Source: Macrobrachium rosenbergii
Lineage: Eukaryota > Arthropoda > Malacostraca > Decapoda > Palaemonidae
DNA: 64,000 nt
Assembly (NCBI RefSeq): GCF_040412425.1
Contig: NC_089749.1
Coordinates: 36,124,570 to 36,188,569 of the forward strand
Direction: 5' to 3'
Program-made: the position numbers and the translations under genes
Notes under the pieces: model-generated
What the model saw: the letters and a program-made list of their open reading frames with translations, nothing else
Told to the model about the DNA's origin: nothing
Database searches by the model: none
In this document: positions 41,620 to 54,649 of the stretch, in pieces
Position numbering within the stretch: position 1 is the stretch's first letter
Layout: the number at the start of each line of letters is the position of its first letter

Positions 41620-43260
41620 GGTTTCTTTAGTGAAATGTTTTCAGAATCAGCGGTGGCCAGTTTACCATGGCCACATATTCTTCATAAGGTGTTGATGGTA
41701 CATTGTTTCATAATTTGTCTGTTGCTATACCATTCGATTACATGTGTATCTTAATCGATTAAATATGTCCACGAACCGGAGCTCCCTAAAATTCAGATCT
41801 TAATTTTAGCTCAAAAGAAACAATTTTTTCATATTCATAAAATAATCATAAATAAACGCTGCAAATTTTCTCACCCTCTTCGTGACCTTTGTTTCGGCTA
41901 GCTCTTTTGATTCCAGTGTTACATCAGTCACGAATTGCTCCCGTTTTTCCGATCAATTTGATCAATATCATCTCTAATCAATTCTTTATCTGTGCATGGA
42001 CAGTTCACCTGCCAAATTTTGGTCGTCTTACATTTAGGTAGCTGGTAAGTCATTTTACATATATTTGCATTCCCGCTTTCCAAACTGTTCAGTGGATACT
42101 TTATCAGTTCCCCCTGATAGCAGATTCCTTTGGCTTTTGTTGACACGTTCATTCATGTTTAAGTTGAACTTCATTCTTTCGTCGACAATGATGGAGATAT
42201 ATGGAAGAAGGTTTCCTTTATTTTGTTTATTGAAAGGAGATCTGCATCCGGTGTACACGGCATGGTGTGGGCGACTGCATACACAGTTTAATGGAAACTA
42301 ATCTTATCCTGTAATCTGAACTTTTATTTATTTCCAGTTGACAGTCAATCCAGTGTAGGTTAGTCATTCGGCTTCAGCATACATTACTATGATCATTTCT
42401 TCTCATTCACATAATCTCTCACTGTGATTCATTCATTTGTTTTCCCATACTATTTCTCTTTCTATGACTTTGCTAGTAGGTACTGGAGAGAAACAAAGGA
42501 AAGTGAGTCACTGGTAAATATCCCTCTCACCCATCTGCTTCCTGTCTTCCACCAGGAGTGAGACAAGATCTCTTAGAATTTGTCTATTGCGTATTCAACA
42601 ATTTTTTTTTTTTTGCCGTGTGATTTTTCTTATTTTATCGGATATTTTATTTTCATCATTAGTCAGTCTTGTGTGTGCTTTTCCAAGCAATGAAAGACGC
42701 TTAGCCTACTTTATCTTGAGCGGTACAGAGCAAACACTCCGGCCAGAGCTGTTCTTGGGTCCTTGAAGGCGTCTGAAAGAGGCTATGTTTGCTTCCGTTT
42801 GTGAGTATGAAAGCATGAAAGCTCATGCTAACTTTTTTATGACTGAGCATTTATGAATACGATAATTTACGTACGCATTCATTTACAGTATATATGCATA
42901 CATGTACGCCTTAGAAAACACTGCGTTTTTTGTGTTTGTTTTTCTTATCCCTCTCCATATATCAATAAATGTGTCCATTGTGTGTGTGTGTTTTTCATGC
43001 CGCTACATGCGCAAGAAAGACTAATAGAAGCCATAAAGCGACTGTATTCAATATAATGAAAAGTACATTACGCATTCTGGTTGAAAGCCATCATCTCCTT
43101 TCAAGCAGTACACTGCTAGCAAACAAGCACATAAGCTTGTTGAAGACTCGTGGACTCTCCTGCTTGGAGAGGAGGAGACTCAAGCAAGCGCGACGTCATT
43201 GGGTCTGTTAGCAGTGGGTTGGAAGATGTGCTTCGCGTGGGATGTTCTTGACTACGAGGG
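41620..43260. other. Unannotated intergenic DNA
   Basis: Two overlapping minus-strand open frames (41928-42152 and 42055-42258) have no recognisable motif and no supporting splice or repeat context. They are not called. Confidence 0.45.
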
Positions 43261-43261
43261 T

Positions 43262-43910
<649 letters not shown>

Positions 43911-44256
43911 CACCATCAAACTATCTCGACCTGACTGACCCAATCTCTTTTCGAGGAGCATTCAACGAAACTTACCTGGGTAGATGTGCGCAGTGCTTAT
44001 TTGTTCGTCTGTGTTTTATCTTTTACTCTATTATAAAAGTTGAAGTAGGTTAGTTCACTCACATTTATGAATGTAAACATAACTCAGATGTTTGTTTTTA
44101 ACGCAGAGTTCCAAGAGACGAAGCGCAGTCTTAAGATAAAGGCAGTACGAACGAATATATTTTCAGAATTGAAAGTTGAATTCTGATTCAAGTGTGTGCT
44201 ACACAGAAGGCTTCTGTGGAATTCCGCCACTCATGTCTTTCATGTGCTTTTATGAA

Positions 44257-45400
44257 TAGAAAATACCGACATCCGTTGAGGCTGTGCCTCCTGAAATGTA
44301 CCTTCTTAGGACCACTTCGAAAAGATTCCAATTTGCGCGCGCTTGAAGAGCAAGGCCAATTGCATGCCAGAGAGGTCATCGTTAGAGGAAAGGCTTTGCT
44401 ACTGGATCTTGGATCGCTGACTGCTGACTGAAAATGTTAAAGACAACTGCATGCCCTAATAATCTTGGAGGAAAGATCGTGGGATCTTCGATGTCATACG
44501 GAATCAGATGATATGGACATTAGGTCATATGTACATTTCTGTGTAATATAGGAAATATACTGTGGATGGGCAGTGTTCAGCAAAGCTGTGAAAATGAAAT
44601 TCGATACGCGCACTTAATTGCTGTTCGTTAAAACTGTAAAGACCCGGTATGTATAATTTGTTTTGCATTTCTTATATTGGACGATCGGTACTATATGAAT
44701 TCAAGAAACGTGCCCTGCGCTTCAGCCAATTAACGGTATTTTGGACGTTAATTATGAAGTGACAATCAAGCTTCAAATGATGTATAATAATTATTTGGAA
44801 ACGTAGTAAGAGCGAGTGTTATATAGATATAAAATAAATTTTGGAATTAGTGTTCGTTTTGATTGACACTTTAGCAAATGTGTTTCAGGAGAAAATAAAA
44901 AGACTCGGAAGAGATTGAAAGTGGAAAACCTCGACGTCCGCTAAGACTTTTTCCCCTTGAAATATATTATCTTTTCAGCCCAGTTCGAAACAACCCGTTT
45001 TGGAAGGCAATTGTTCCTCTGCTGGAAGATGCGTCACTTCCTGTGGAGGCTGCTGGCTGACTTCTGGTTGAAGATGCAAGACGACGGCAGATTTAATATT
45101 CTGAAAGATCAAGAGGAAGTCTGAAGCCACGCGAGATATTGTGGAATAGGGAAGTTCCGTGAGATGGAAGGAATATAGATGGGTCATGTTCAGCAGCGCT
45201 GAGGAAATGATGTGAAGTACAGGAAGTAAATTGGTGTTTACTAATATTTAAAGAGAACATATCATGCGCCGCTGGCTTATAATCACATGAACTAGATCGC
45301 CAACTTATTTCATTGTTAAGCCTTTTAGCACCGGACGATCTGTACGAGAATTTTAGATTTTCCCTTTTTGTTTGGTGAAGGGGGAGGTGTAGATGACGCT
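44257..45400. repeat. Old two-copy duplication, about 670-bp period
   Basis: 44257-44340 aligns with 44929-45005 (GAAAATACCGACATCCGTTG vs GAAAACCTCGACGTCCGCTA, then CCTGAAATGTA vs CTTGAAATATA and CACTTCGAAA vs CAGTTCGAAA). 44420-44500 aligns loosely with 45049-45130, and 44676-44700 with 45335-45360 (GGACGATCGGTAC vs GGACGATCTGTAC). Diverged and non-coding. Confidence 0.5.
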
Positions 45401-46386
45401 TGTTAATTGTTAGGCAAAAGAAATATCTGCTAAATAAGAGTTAATTATTAGGTCTATTTACTCTGATTAATTTAATGCACATGTTTTTATTCTATTCTCA
45501 GATATCTAACGTATTATGTGGTTACAATGTTTGCTGGATGCAGTCGTAAGAAAGTGATCTAGTTTATCATTGATTTATAGACAATATCAGTCCTTAATGG
45601 TTCTCCCAGGAAAAACGGACGCGTGCGTTCGAGTTAGTTTCCGAATGAAACTGAAATATCTGGGATTTTTTAGTGCCGAATGAGGCTTAACTCGTTCACA
45701 AATACGTACATTTCATTCAGTAACATTCTGATAGATCATAAGGAAAGAAAATCAGTGCTGAATTGGCGTTTTGGGAATAAAATGAAAACAGCTCTGCCAA
45801 AGACACATTAAAAAAGATAGAGCAAACAAAACCCATCCAAGTTAAAATCTAAAGCACATGGAAGTCAAATGAAACTACTGAATATCATCCATTGGAAATC
45901 AAAGTGTGAAAACCATTTAGAAGTTATGTAAAGCATGCTACTGTATTCAAATCAAATGAAACTACATGAAATTCCCTTGAGATTAAGAACTGAGCGTATG
46001 AAAGTACTTTTTGATGCTAGATCTACATTAAATTTCGTAGTGGAGATGCATATTAACTCGCATATTCACGTGGTTGGGTAATTGCATAAAAACACGACAT
46101 TTTGAGAATGTAAGCAAAATTTACTCTTTGAAAACTACCCAAGAATTGAAAATAATTAAAAGGAACCTTCTATGCATTTCATGTTTTTTGTTTGCAGATG
46201 AACAATAATGCTAAATTTTAACAGTATTTTATATGCTTCTCAAGACAATTTAATCAATGAAAGGCTCAAGGGAAGAAGAATGGTCTTTCGTACAAGAAAA
46301 TCTTTCCAAATGGATGTCGTTAAGGTAAATAATTTTATAGCAAAGTTTACAAATAAACAAGTATGGATAAGCATGCTACATGTATA

Positions 46387-46390
<4 letters not shown>
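45401..46390. other. Unannotated intergenic DNA
   Basis: No gene or repeat signature was recognised. Confidence 0.45.

Positions 46391-46393
<3 letters not shown>

Positions 46394-46472
<79 letters not shown>
46394..46472. repeat. (TA)n-(TG)n microsatellite
   Basis: TA 46394-46440, then TG 46440-46472, just before the second foldback copy. Confidence 0.95.
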
Positions 46473-46475
<3 letters not shown>

Positions 46476-46522
46476 ATGCATGTGTACAAATACATATATA
46501 AATGTGTATACATACACATGTA

Positions 46523-46765
46523 AATAACCCCAAATATCGTTTAATATCCAATTCGCTGTACCTTGGGGATAACTTGATCCCAAGGGGAATTATAATTGAT
46601 AATTGCCTAAGTAGCTAAAAGTCATTGTACATTGTTATCCCTATCCCAGACATCGAATCGAATTCCATGACTGAGCACTTATCAGTTATAATTGCCTTTG
46701 GACGTAAGCTGTTCCCAAGATGCAGTGAACTGGACGTTAAACAATATTTGTGGATTAATATTTAT
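46523..46765. mobile_element. Foldback element, copy 2
   Basis: The ends are inverted: left CCAAATATCGTTTAATATCC...GGGGAATTATAATTGATAA; right, inverse, CCACAAATATTGTTTAACGT...GGCAATTATAACTGATAAG. It shares the 'AATRTCCARTTC' and 'GTACCTTGGGGAT'-type blocks of the element at 23425-23940, but is shorter and lacks the tRNA-like part of the arms. Confidence 0.62.
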
Positions 46766-46787
46766 GAATACAAAAACTCACGGTGAA

Positions 46788-47146
46788 TGTGACAATAATT
46801 CATATAGCTGGTATATCAGGTTTCCCAAGGACTTATAGAGATTTCTTGTTGCCTTAGGTTTATTTTCTCTAACGCGTTCTGGCGGTCATCTGTGAGAGTA
46901 CAAAGTGAATGAATTGAGATACATGATGCACAGGTATTTATAGCAGGCGGGAAAGTTTCCAATTGGTGGGTTGGTTAGTAGGGTGAATTGTGATTGGTCG
47001 TGTTTGGATGGCGAAAGCTGTCCGGGAGGCATTGTGATTTTCTAGGCCTAACCGGTGTTGCTGGCTGGAGGTGGGTGTTGGCTCGCATAGCCCCACCGGT
47101 GTGGTTGGTATTGTAGGCCGTGCAGGTGAAATGCCGTCGGCATCCA

Positions 47147-47150
<4 letters not shown>
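46788..47150 (-). mobile_element. LTR-like minus-strand segment with TATA box and poly(A) signal
   Basis: On the minus strand a TATAAATA box (about 46936-46945) is followed about 80 bp later by AATAAAC (about 46858-46864). The segment ends TTGTCACA at 46788, with TG...CA-like polarity on the plus strand. This is the layout of a retroelement LTR. No partner LTR or coding region was identified, and the U3 side merges into the palindrome at 47150. Confidence 0.4.
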
Positions 47151-47190
<40 letters not shown>

Positions 47191-47731
47191 GACGGTGTTT
47201 GGTGCCAACTCATTTCTTATATTTCTCTTTATGATGGTGGGGAAAAATTCTGTTTCTTACACCGTGTTAATGCATGGCTTTTTTCCAATATGTGGAGTGC
47301 CTCGAGAAACCATAGGCATCATCGGTCCGGTGTTTGGTCTATAATTCCTGTGTTCTTTATAGCCTCAGCTCTTTTTGGTATTTCGTTGTGATGTTGAGTA
47401 TGATGGTTAAAGATGGCCCCTTCTTGAAGGTGACAGGAGAGACGCTTGGAGACCACTGTCGCACTCTCTAAGCGTCTCTTCTCTCACCTTCAAGAAAGGG
47501 CCATCTTTAATCATCATACATAAAATCACAACAAAAGATCAGAAAGAGCTGAGCTTATAAATAACATAGGAATTATGGACCAAACACCGGACCGACGACG
47601 CCTACAGTTTCTCGAGGCAACACTCCATATATTGGGAAAAAAAGCCAGGCATTAACACGGTGAAAGAAACAGAATTTTTCCCCACCATCATAAGGAAAAA
47701 TATAGGAAATGAGTCGACACCAAACACCGTC

Positions 47732-47785
<54 letters not shown>
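47150..47785. repeat. Large near-perfect palindrome, about 270-bp arms capped by (CT)n/(GA)n
   Basis: The left arm 47190-47440 and right arm 47480-47732 are inverted copies with few differences. Both contain ACGGTGTTTGGT, 'GGTGGGGAAAAATTCTGTTTC', CACCGTGTTAATGC and GGTCCGGTGTTTGGTC (one arm as the inverse). The centre is near 47461, with inner pairs 'CTTGAAGGTGA' / 'TCACCTTCAAG' and 'AGAGACGCTT' / 'AAGCGTCTC'. The ends carry (CT)n 47150-47188 and the matching (GA)n 47734-47785. No gene. Confidence 0.85.
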
Positions 47786-47790
<5 letters not shown>

Positions 47791-48021
47791 TTATGTTCGC
47801 ATGGGAAGATGGCATTATTCAAGTGGCAATATTTAGGTAATTATTGCTCAACGCTTTCCATCATGACGTTGGACAGATATTTTCCAGATATCAAGTAGGA
47901 GAAGAATAGGCCAGTCGGTAAGTTCAGTTTTAGTCAAGAATTAAGATTTCTCATAAGTTATCTTTTGGATTTACTGGCAGCACTATTAATTTTGTAAATA
48001 AGGAATATATAAAAGAATGTA

Positions 48022-48025
<4 letters not shown>

Positions 48026-48092
<67 letters not shown>
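48026..48092. repeat. (TA)n microsatellite
   Basis: TA run, followed by a short TG-rich segment to 48121. Confidence 0.96.
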
Positions 48093-48098
<6 letters not shown>

Positions 48099-48129
48099 GT
48101 GTGTGTGTTTGTGTGTGTTTGTGTACTGG

Positions 48130-48770
48130 AAGATTGGGGCATCTGGAACGCCGAAAATTTACCAGGAATAGAACAGCAAACAGCCATCGTAACATCTTAT
48201 AATAAATTTATTTTGCCAAATTTTCGAGAGTACATGTCTCATCATCAGGGCTGTAAAATACAAAAAATAAAAATTAAGAATCAACTCAGCTAAAAAACTT
48301 ACAAAAGCCTAAAACATGGAACATGAACTAAAACAAACACTAAAGAAACATTATAACATACTGAAAGATCTAATATTTAAAAACCGTAAATAAAAAAATA
48401 TATTTGTATATAATATTAGAACGTTTAGTACCTAAGTTGGGCTACCTACTTCAATGAACTTCGTTCGGTCCTTCAAAATATCATCCATTTTCTGTATATA
48501 TTCATTTTGATTTAAAATGACTGTGCCTCCTTCCTTTGTCTGGTCTAATAATGATAACGTGTAGATTGTTGGATAAGCTTTTCCGTAGTTCATAATCATC
48601 TCTTCGAAAGAGAGGGAACCAGTTGGTTGACAGTCTTGAAAATGTTTTCTGAGCAATAGTTTGTATGTCTCTTTGTAAACTGGATAAGTCACCTGGTAAC
48701 TGTAATGACCGAAGTCCCCCAAACAGAATTTCAATAGGTAAGTAAAAATTACTAAAGTTAGGTTTAAAAT
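48130..48770 (-). mobile_element. Internally deleted Penelope-like element (minus strand)
   Basis: The minus strand carries the N-terminal part of a Penelope-like polyprotein: 'PIEILFGGLRSLQLPGDL' (around 48730), 'YELRKSLSNNL', R-P-D-K-G-R, QNEYIQKMDDILKDRTKFIE (48510-48445). It then jumps directly to the 3' untranslated block 'TTAGGTACTAAACGTTCT', which in the neighbouring plus-strand copy lies after the whole protein. The RT core and endonuclease are therefore deleted. The 3' block ends with a hammerhead-like sequence. It is head-to-head with the plus-strand copy at 48771-50660. Confidence 0.75.
48222..48248 (-). ncRNA. Hammerhead-ribozyme-like core in Penelope end
   Basis: The minus strand has CTGATGA (48248-48242), then T-GAGA-loop-TCTC that can pair as stem II, then CGAAA (48226-48222). 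CUGAUGA and GAAA are the two halves of the hammerhead catalytic core, and Penelope-like elements are known to carry such motifs in their terminal repeats. One extra base between core and stem II, and no clear stem III or cleavage site, make function doubtful. Confidence 0.4.
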
Positions 48771-48804
48771 TTGGCATACAAAAATAAAAAGACATTATCA
48801 TTAC

Positions 48805-49580
48805 TAGACCAGACAAAGGAAGAGGCACAATTTTAAATAAAAATGAATACATACAGAAAATGGATGATATTTTGAAGGACAGAACGAAGTTCATTGAAGT
48901 AGGCAACCCAATTTACCAACCAATCTTTAAGGTGGAAGATAAAATCAACAGGTTGTTGAAAGGTGTTAAAGATCATAATATTATAACTGAAAGCACCTAC
49001 CAAGAATTATGCTCTTCTTGTTCTTCATATGGAGTGTTATATGGTCTTCCGAAAATACACAAAAATAATGTTCCTTTGAGACCTATCAAATAGATAAGTA
49101 TCTTGTACCTATGTCACAGCCATTCTCCAATAATGAGTATTCTTTGCCCAATTCCGCCAGCCTTGTGCCTGATATTTTGCCCCGGGATGTTGACTTGCAT
49201 ATGGTCATTTTTGATGTCACATCCCTCTTCACGAACACACCGTTGCAGGCGACGGTCAATATTATTTTAGAGAAAATCTTTTCTGTTGATGACTTTTAAA
49301 AGTTGCAGTGCAGGACACTCATTTTATTTTTAACAAGAGAATTTACAAACAAGTAGATGGTGTCTCTATGGGATCCCCTTTAGGTCCCATTAAGGCCAAT
49401 GCCTTCATGTGCTCTCTTGAAGAACAAATGCTCGAAAGGTGTCCCTTGACATGTCGTCCTCTCTTCTATACAAGATATACAAGATTTAGATCTAGAACAG
49501 ATGCAGAAAATGAAACATACTGTTTGCAATTGAACACGAACACGATAATAAACTTCCATTTTACATATTTTAATCAGTAA
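48805..49580 (+). pseudogene. Penelope-like reverse transcriptase, active-site box lost
   Basis: Readable blocks are 'KMDDILKDRTKFIEVGNP' (48860), 'LYGLPKIHKNNVPLRPIK' then a stop (49040-49093), 'VIFDVTSLFTNTPLQATV' (49206-49260), 'FNKRIYKQVDGVSMGSPLGP' (49326-49390), and CPLTCRPLFYTRY (49440-49480). In the family R-Y-V-D-D follows directly; here the reading passes to T-R-F-R-S-R-T-D-A-E, so the Y-V-D-D catalytic box has been deleted. In-frame stops and frame changes add to the inactivation. Confidence 0.85.
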
Positions 49581-49599
49581 AACTCCTCAAGGTTTTAAT

Positions 49600-50361
49600 G
49601 CTAGTGTTGTTAGAAAAAAGACATTTACAGGTCAAGGTACAAACTTTTACAGCAGTTGCTCTTTTACTTTTAAAACAAACCACATTACCACACTGTTGCA
49701 CCGTGCCCCTATGTTATCCTCTACCTGGCACAACTTTCACAATGAAATTCTGTTTTTATTTCAATTTTTCAAAAATAATTCGTATCCTTCATTTTTATTC
49801 AACAAGTATGTAAAAAGCTTTTTGAATAATAGATTCCAACGTCGTCTGTCCGTGCCTAATGTCCCTAAATTGATAATGTATGCCCCCATTCCTTGTGTAC
49901 ATTCGAAGAAATTCAAACAAGCGTTACAAAATTCAGTTCGCACTACATTTCCAGCTGTGGATATTAGATTATGTTCAGAAAATCCTAAGACCATTGGGTC
50001 ATTGTTTCACCATAAGGATGAGCTTCCCGCTTTGATGCCGTCTCTGGTGGTTTATTGTTTCACTCGCCCAAAAGGTTAAGTTGGGAAGTATATTGCAGCC
50101 ACCAAGAGATTGCTCAAAGTGAGAGTTGATTCTCATCTTGGAGCTAGTCACCGAACAGGATGTCAGTTAAAGACAAAAGAATTTTCTAATATAAGAGATC
50201 ACTATAAAAAATGCAAGACATCGTTTTCTTATGATGATTTTAATATTGTTGCCCAAGCACCCAACGACCGCTCTCTCTCCGTCCTGGAATCTGTAACTAT
50301 TACGCAGCTTGTTCCTTCCCTAAACATCCAGACCTCTTCCACTGTTTTATACATATCTTAA
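49600..50361 (+). pseudogene. Penelope-like C-terminal region with GIY-YIG endonuclease
   Basis: 'LHRAPMLSSTWHNFHNEI' and 'YPSFLFNKYVKSFLNNRF' (49690-49850) form the linker. The endonuclease shows LPALMPSLVVYCFTRPKG, a stop at 50079, 'VGKYIAATKRLLKVRVDSHL' and GASHRTG (50083-50160; family Y-I-G-S-T-x-R-x-L-x-x-R-x-x-x-H-x-G-x-S-x-R-T-G, with the Y-I-G Gly changed to Ala). 'FSNIRDHYKKC' and the C-terminal 'ITQLVPSLNIQTSS' follow. The nuclease normally nicks the target DNA. This copy is broken by the stop and frame changes. Confidence 0.82.
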
Positions 50362-50455
50362 GTTGACATCGTCCTCCTGAGAACTGTGAATTCCACTCAG
50401 TTCTTAGCTCCCATAGAGTTAGGTACTAAACGTTCTGATATATTATATTATATAA

Positions 50456-50463
<8 letters not shown>

Positions 50464-50513
<50 letters not shown>
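50464..50513. repeat. (TA)n microsatellite
   Basis: TA run within the Penelope 3' untranslated region. Confidence 0.95.
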
Positions 50514-50518
<5 letters not shown>

Positions 50519-50689
50519 CATACAGCATATACTGTATATGTATATTAGGTTTTTCTGTATGTTTTAATGTTTCTTTAATGTTTGTTTTAGTTTAAGTTCC
50601 ATGTTTTAGGTTTTTTGTAAGTTTTTTAACTGAGTCGATTCTTAATTTTTATTTTTTTTTAACATATTTTATATTTACAGATATATATA

Positions 50690-50732
50690 CATATATATAT
50701 GTGTGTATATATGTGCATTTATGTGTATATAA

Positions 50733-50810
<78 letters not shown>

Positions 50811-50850
50811 GTATATGTGTGTATGTGTGTGTGTATGTGTGTTTGTGTGT
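50690..50850. repeat. (TA)n with flanking (TG)n
   Basis: TA-rich 50738-50804, TG-rich to about 50850. Confidence 0.94.
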
Positions 50851-51946
<1,096 letters not shown>

Positions 51947-51989
51947 ATAGATATGGAATGTGGTGAATGAAAATATGGAATGTGATGAA

Positions 51990-52090
51990 TGCATAAATAA
52001 AGGCAAATGCCACGAAGGAAAAGTGAAACAAGGGAGTGGTTGCTTGCCTTTCGACACAACAGTCCTTTACTAGCATTTGCCTTTATATAT
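51990..52090. repeat. Small hairpin element between (TA)n tracts
   Basis: The ends 'AAATAAAGGCAAATGCC' and 'AGCATTTGCCTTTATAT' are inverted, and the minus strand has 'AGTAAAGGACTGTTGTG' followed by TCGAAAGGC. About 100 bp. It resembles dispersed decapod repeats and possibly Penelope ends. Confidence 0.45.
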
Positions 52091-52121
52091 ATATTGAAAT
52101 ATATATATATATATATATATG

Positions 52122-52187
<66 letters not shown>

Positions 52188-52193
52188 TATATA

Positions 52194-52230
<37 letters not shown>
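52091..52230. repeat. (TA)n tract
   Basis: TA run with short interruptions (GTTTATTTA, ATAAAAATA). Confidence 0.95.
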
Positions 52231-52232
<2 letters not shown>

Positions 52233-53160
52233 CCTGTAAAGTTGATTTTAATGGTTCCTTTAAATTGGCGAGAAAGATGGTTTTACCCTTTCCTAACCAA
52301 AAAGAACACATACCAAAGTGCACGAAGAAGCATAAGCTATTGGTGGTCTTTCCAAACAGTGAGAAAGAGGATAAGGCGCCTCCGTCAACATATTTGAGAA
52401 GGTAGCAGCAGCCCCGAGCTTCTTCACTCTGATGAGTTGTTATCAGTTTAGCATACTTGGTACATAGCTCAAAGTATAGTGACCAGCGACAGAGATTCCA
52501 GCTTGATGGAAAATCCCTTTCCGAAGTTGAAGAAGATGAAGCCATTACTTTCATAATTTCTTCTCCAAACTTATTTTTTTATTTATTTATTTTCATATAA
52601 ATTGTTGTTTTGCTCATTTATTATCATAGATTGGATATAAAATAAATTTGCTAATTTAAGAAAGACTTCGGACTAAAAAAGCCTTATCATGAATGCGTCG
52701 TCAATCTATGGGATGAACACAGTGATTGGAATTTGACTTGAGTCTTCGCTTCGGGTGAATTTTGCGTTTTCTTCTAGTGCACTTGACAGTGTGGAAACAT
52801 CTGAAAGGTAATGCTATTTGGAGAAGTAGAGTGACATTGCCACTGAAGATCTGAATATGGTCAAGAGGATTTTTGACGCAAATTTGAAAAATTAGACACT
52901 TCGATTTAGTAAAAAGATTTACCTTAGCCATTTATGAATTGAAAAGTACTAAAAACGTATACATGAGGAAAGCTGAGAATTCTAGTGCACTAAGAAATTG
53001 AAATGAAAGAGATTATTCTGAAAAAAACAATCTTTCGGGTGGTGAGGTAACTTGCAACAAGAATTCAATACAAATCCAAGAGAGTGTGTGAATAGCAATT
53101 TAAAAAAAGTTAAAGAACTGCTCACAGGAAATGAGAACTTAGAAGAAAGGATTTGCGTGA
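52231..53160. other. Unannotated DNA, possible decayed TE
   Basis: The plus-strand frame ending at 52405 (after the TA run) reads [14 protein letters not shown]. It is not recognised, but it lies beside Penelope fragments. Confidence 0.35.
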
Positions 53161-53184
53161 CTTCACCATCTTGATCGTATTTGC

Positions 53185-53457
53185 ATAAATACTGTAAACG
53201 CGCCCAGAACTAATTTTACTGCCAGATGAATGATTAGGTCTGTTGGTTCAGCTGCAGGCAATTTAACAAAATATCCTGTAGATATTCTAAACCCAATGGT
53301 GGGTACCATTTCAGATGCCAATGAAAAGAACATTGTTGGCTTGGGAAATATATTAAATAGTTTACAAATGAAGAGTAAATTTAGGCTTGAGAGTTTTCCT
53401 GTGATATCATTATTCACCAAAATACCTATTCATGATCTTTTTGAATATCACACATAA
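53185..53457 (+). pseudogene. Penelope-like reverse-transcriptase fragment
   Basis: Reads 'MIRSVGSAAGNLTKYPVDIL', N-P-M-V-G, then SFPVISLFTKIPIHDLFEY. This matches the family order S-S-I-G-S-x-x-Y-N-L-x-K-Y-L...L-x-P and S-F-D-V-x-S-L-F-T-x-V-P. Asp of the usual S-F-D-V is replaced and the sequence ends there, truncated. Part of it is duplicated in inverse orientation at 53985-54138. Confidence 0.72.
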
Positions 53458-53470
53458 ATTATACATCTAG

Positions 53471-53686
53471 TAGCTATCAAGGGGGCAACCAGGGAAAGGC
53501 AGCTCGTACATCAAAACAACAGTTTATTTTGCCGACGGCGTTTGCAGTATCTCATTGCATATTCAGAGTTGCAGTTTATAAGGTTATATAAGATTTTAAG
53601 TGATTTTGTAAATTGCAGCCGTCGGCAAAATTAACTATTGTTTTGATATACGTGCTACCTTTTCCTGGATACCCCCTTGACAGCTA
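53471..53686. mobile_element. MITE with about 70-bp inverted ends
   Basis: The left end TAGCTATCAAGGGGGCAACC... to GCCGACGGC is the inverse of the right end GCCGTCGGC... to ...CCCCTTGACAGCTATA. Both arms contain 'CAAAACAAYAGTTWATTTTG' (one inverted). The interior is 75 bp and non-coding. It lies within the Penelope inverted duplication. Confidence 0.78.
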
Positions 53687-53697
53687 TACATGTATGT

Positions 53698-53980
<283 letters not shown>

Positions 53981-53984
53981 AAAA

Positions 53985-54138
53985 TAATATTGCATGAAAA
54001 CTCACAAGCCAAAAATTACTCTTAATTTGTAAACTAACATATTTCCCAAGCCAACATTGCTCTTTTCTTTGGCATCAGAAATGATACCCACCATTGGGTT
54101 CAGAGTATCTGCAGGATATTTTGTTAAATTGTCTGGAT
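53985..54138 (-). pseudogene. Inverted duplicate of the Penelope-like fragment
   Basis: The minus strand repeats 53255-53410 (LTKYPADTLNPMVGIISDA vs LTKYPVDILNPMVGTISDA) with about 10% differences by eye. Confidence 0.75.
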
Positions 54139-54379
54139 AGGCTTGTCACTACGATACCTACGTATCAGGTAAAGAGTGACCAGTAGATTCTATAGTGTGT
54201 ATATATAATATATATATTGCAAGGACTGGGGCCGTTTTCTCGCAACCTCACCCGTTTTTACATTTGCAAAGCAATTGAGAAAGAAGTGAAAATTAATATC
54301 CCTCATTAATTACTAGAACTGAGGTTTCAACTTGCCCCTTCATAAACTCTCTCTTCCATTCCCTGAAATGGCTAAGCCT

Positions 54380-54440
<61 letters not shown>
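54380..54440. repeat. (CT)n microsatellite
   Basis: CT dinucleotide run. Confidence 0.97.
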
Positions 54441-54441
<1 letters not shown>

Positions 54442-54641
54442 AAAGTGATTGTTTTTAGGCCTAATTCCAGATACCCCTGTGTCCAGCACGGCAAGACAGG
54501 AGCCAAAAGAGAAAGTTGCCCCCGCCCCCTCTGAACCTTCCATGTGGGTTCCTGCTGCCATGCAGTCGACATATAGAAAACATGAAGAAAATTGACCTTT
54601 GCGCCATCTGTGTGGGTCGCCACGGTGTAATCCCCAAAGTT

Positions 54642-54649
54642 TATAAATA
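54642..54649 (+). promoter_or_regulatory. Candidate TATA box
   Basis: TATAAATA in a GC-richer context, followed about 195 bp later by a consensus-like donor AAG|GTAATG (54842-54849). This could be a core promoter and short leader exon of a host gene or a retroelement. No coding sequence is attached. Confidence 0.3.

Larger units (their letters stand above)
48771..50660 (+). mobile_element. Penelope-like retroelement, plus-strand copy
   Basis: Encodes decayed reverse transcriptase and GIY-YIG endonuclease regions, followed by the 3' untranslated block that is also found inverted at 48250-48440. The end at about 50660 stops at TTTACAG directly before TA-rich repeats, where the other copy continues into the hammerhead-like sequence. 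A (TA)n (50464-50513) interrupts the 3' UTR. Confidence 0.8.

Noticed and set aside
47071..47391. 106-residue open frame and its minus-strand lookalike at 47573-47815
   Set aside because: Both are readings of the two arms of one palindrome; the peptide similarity comes from DNA symmetry.
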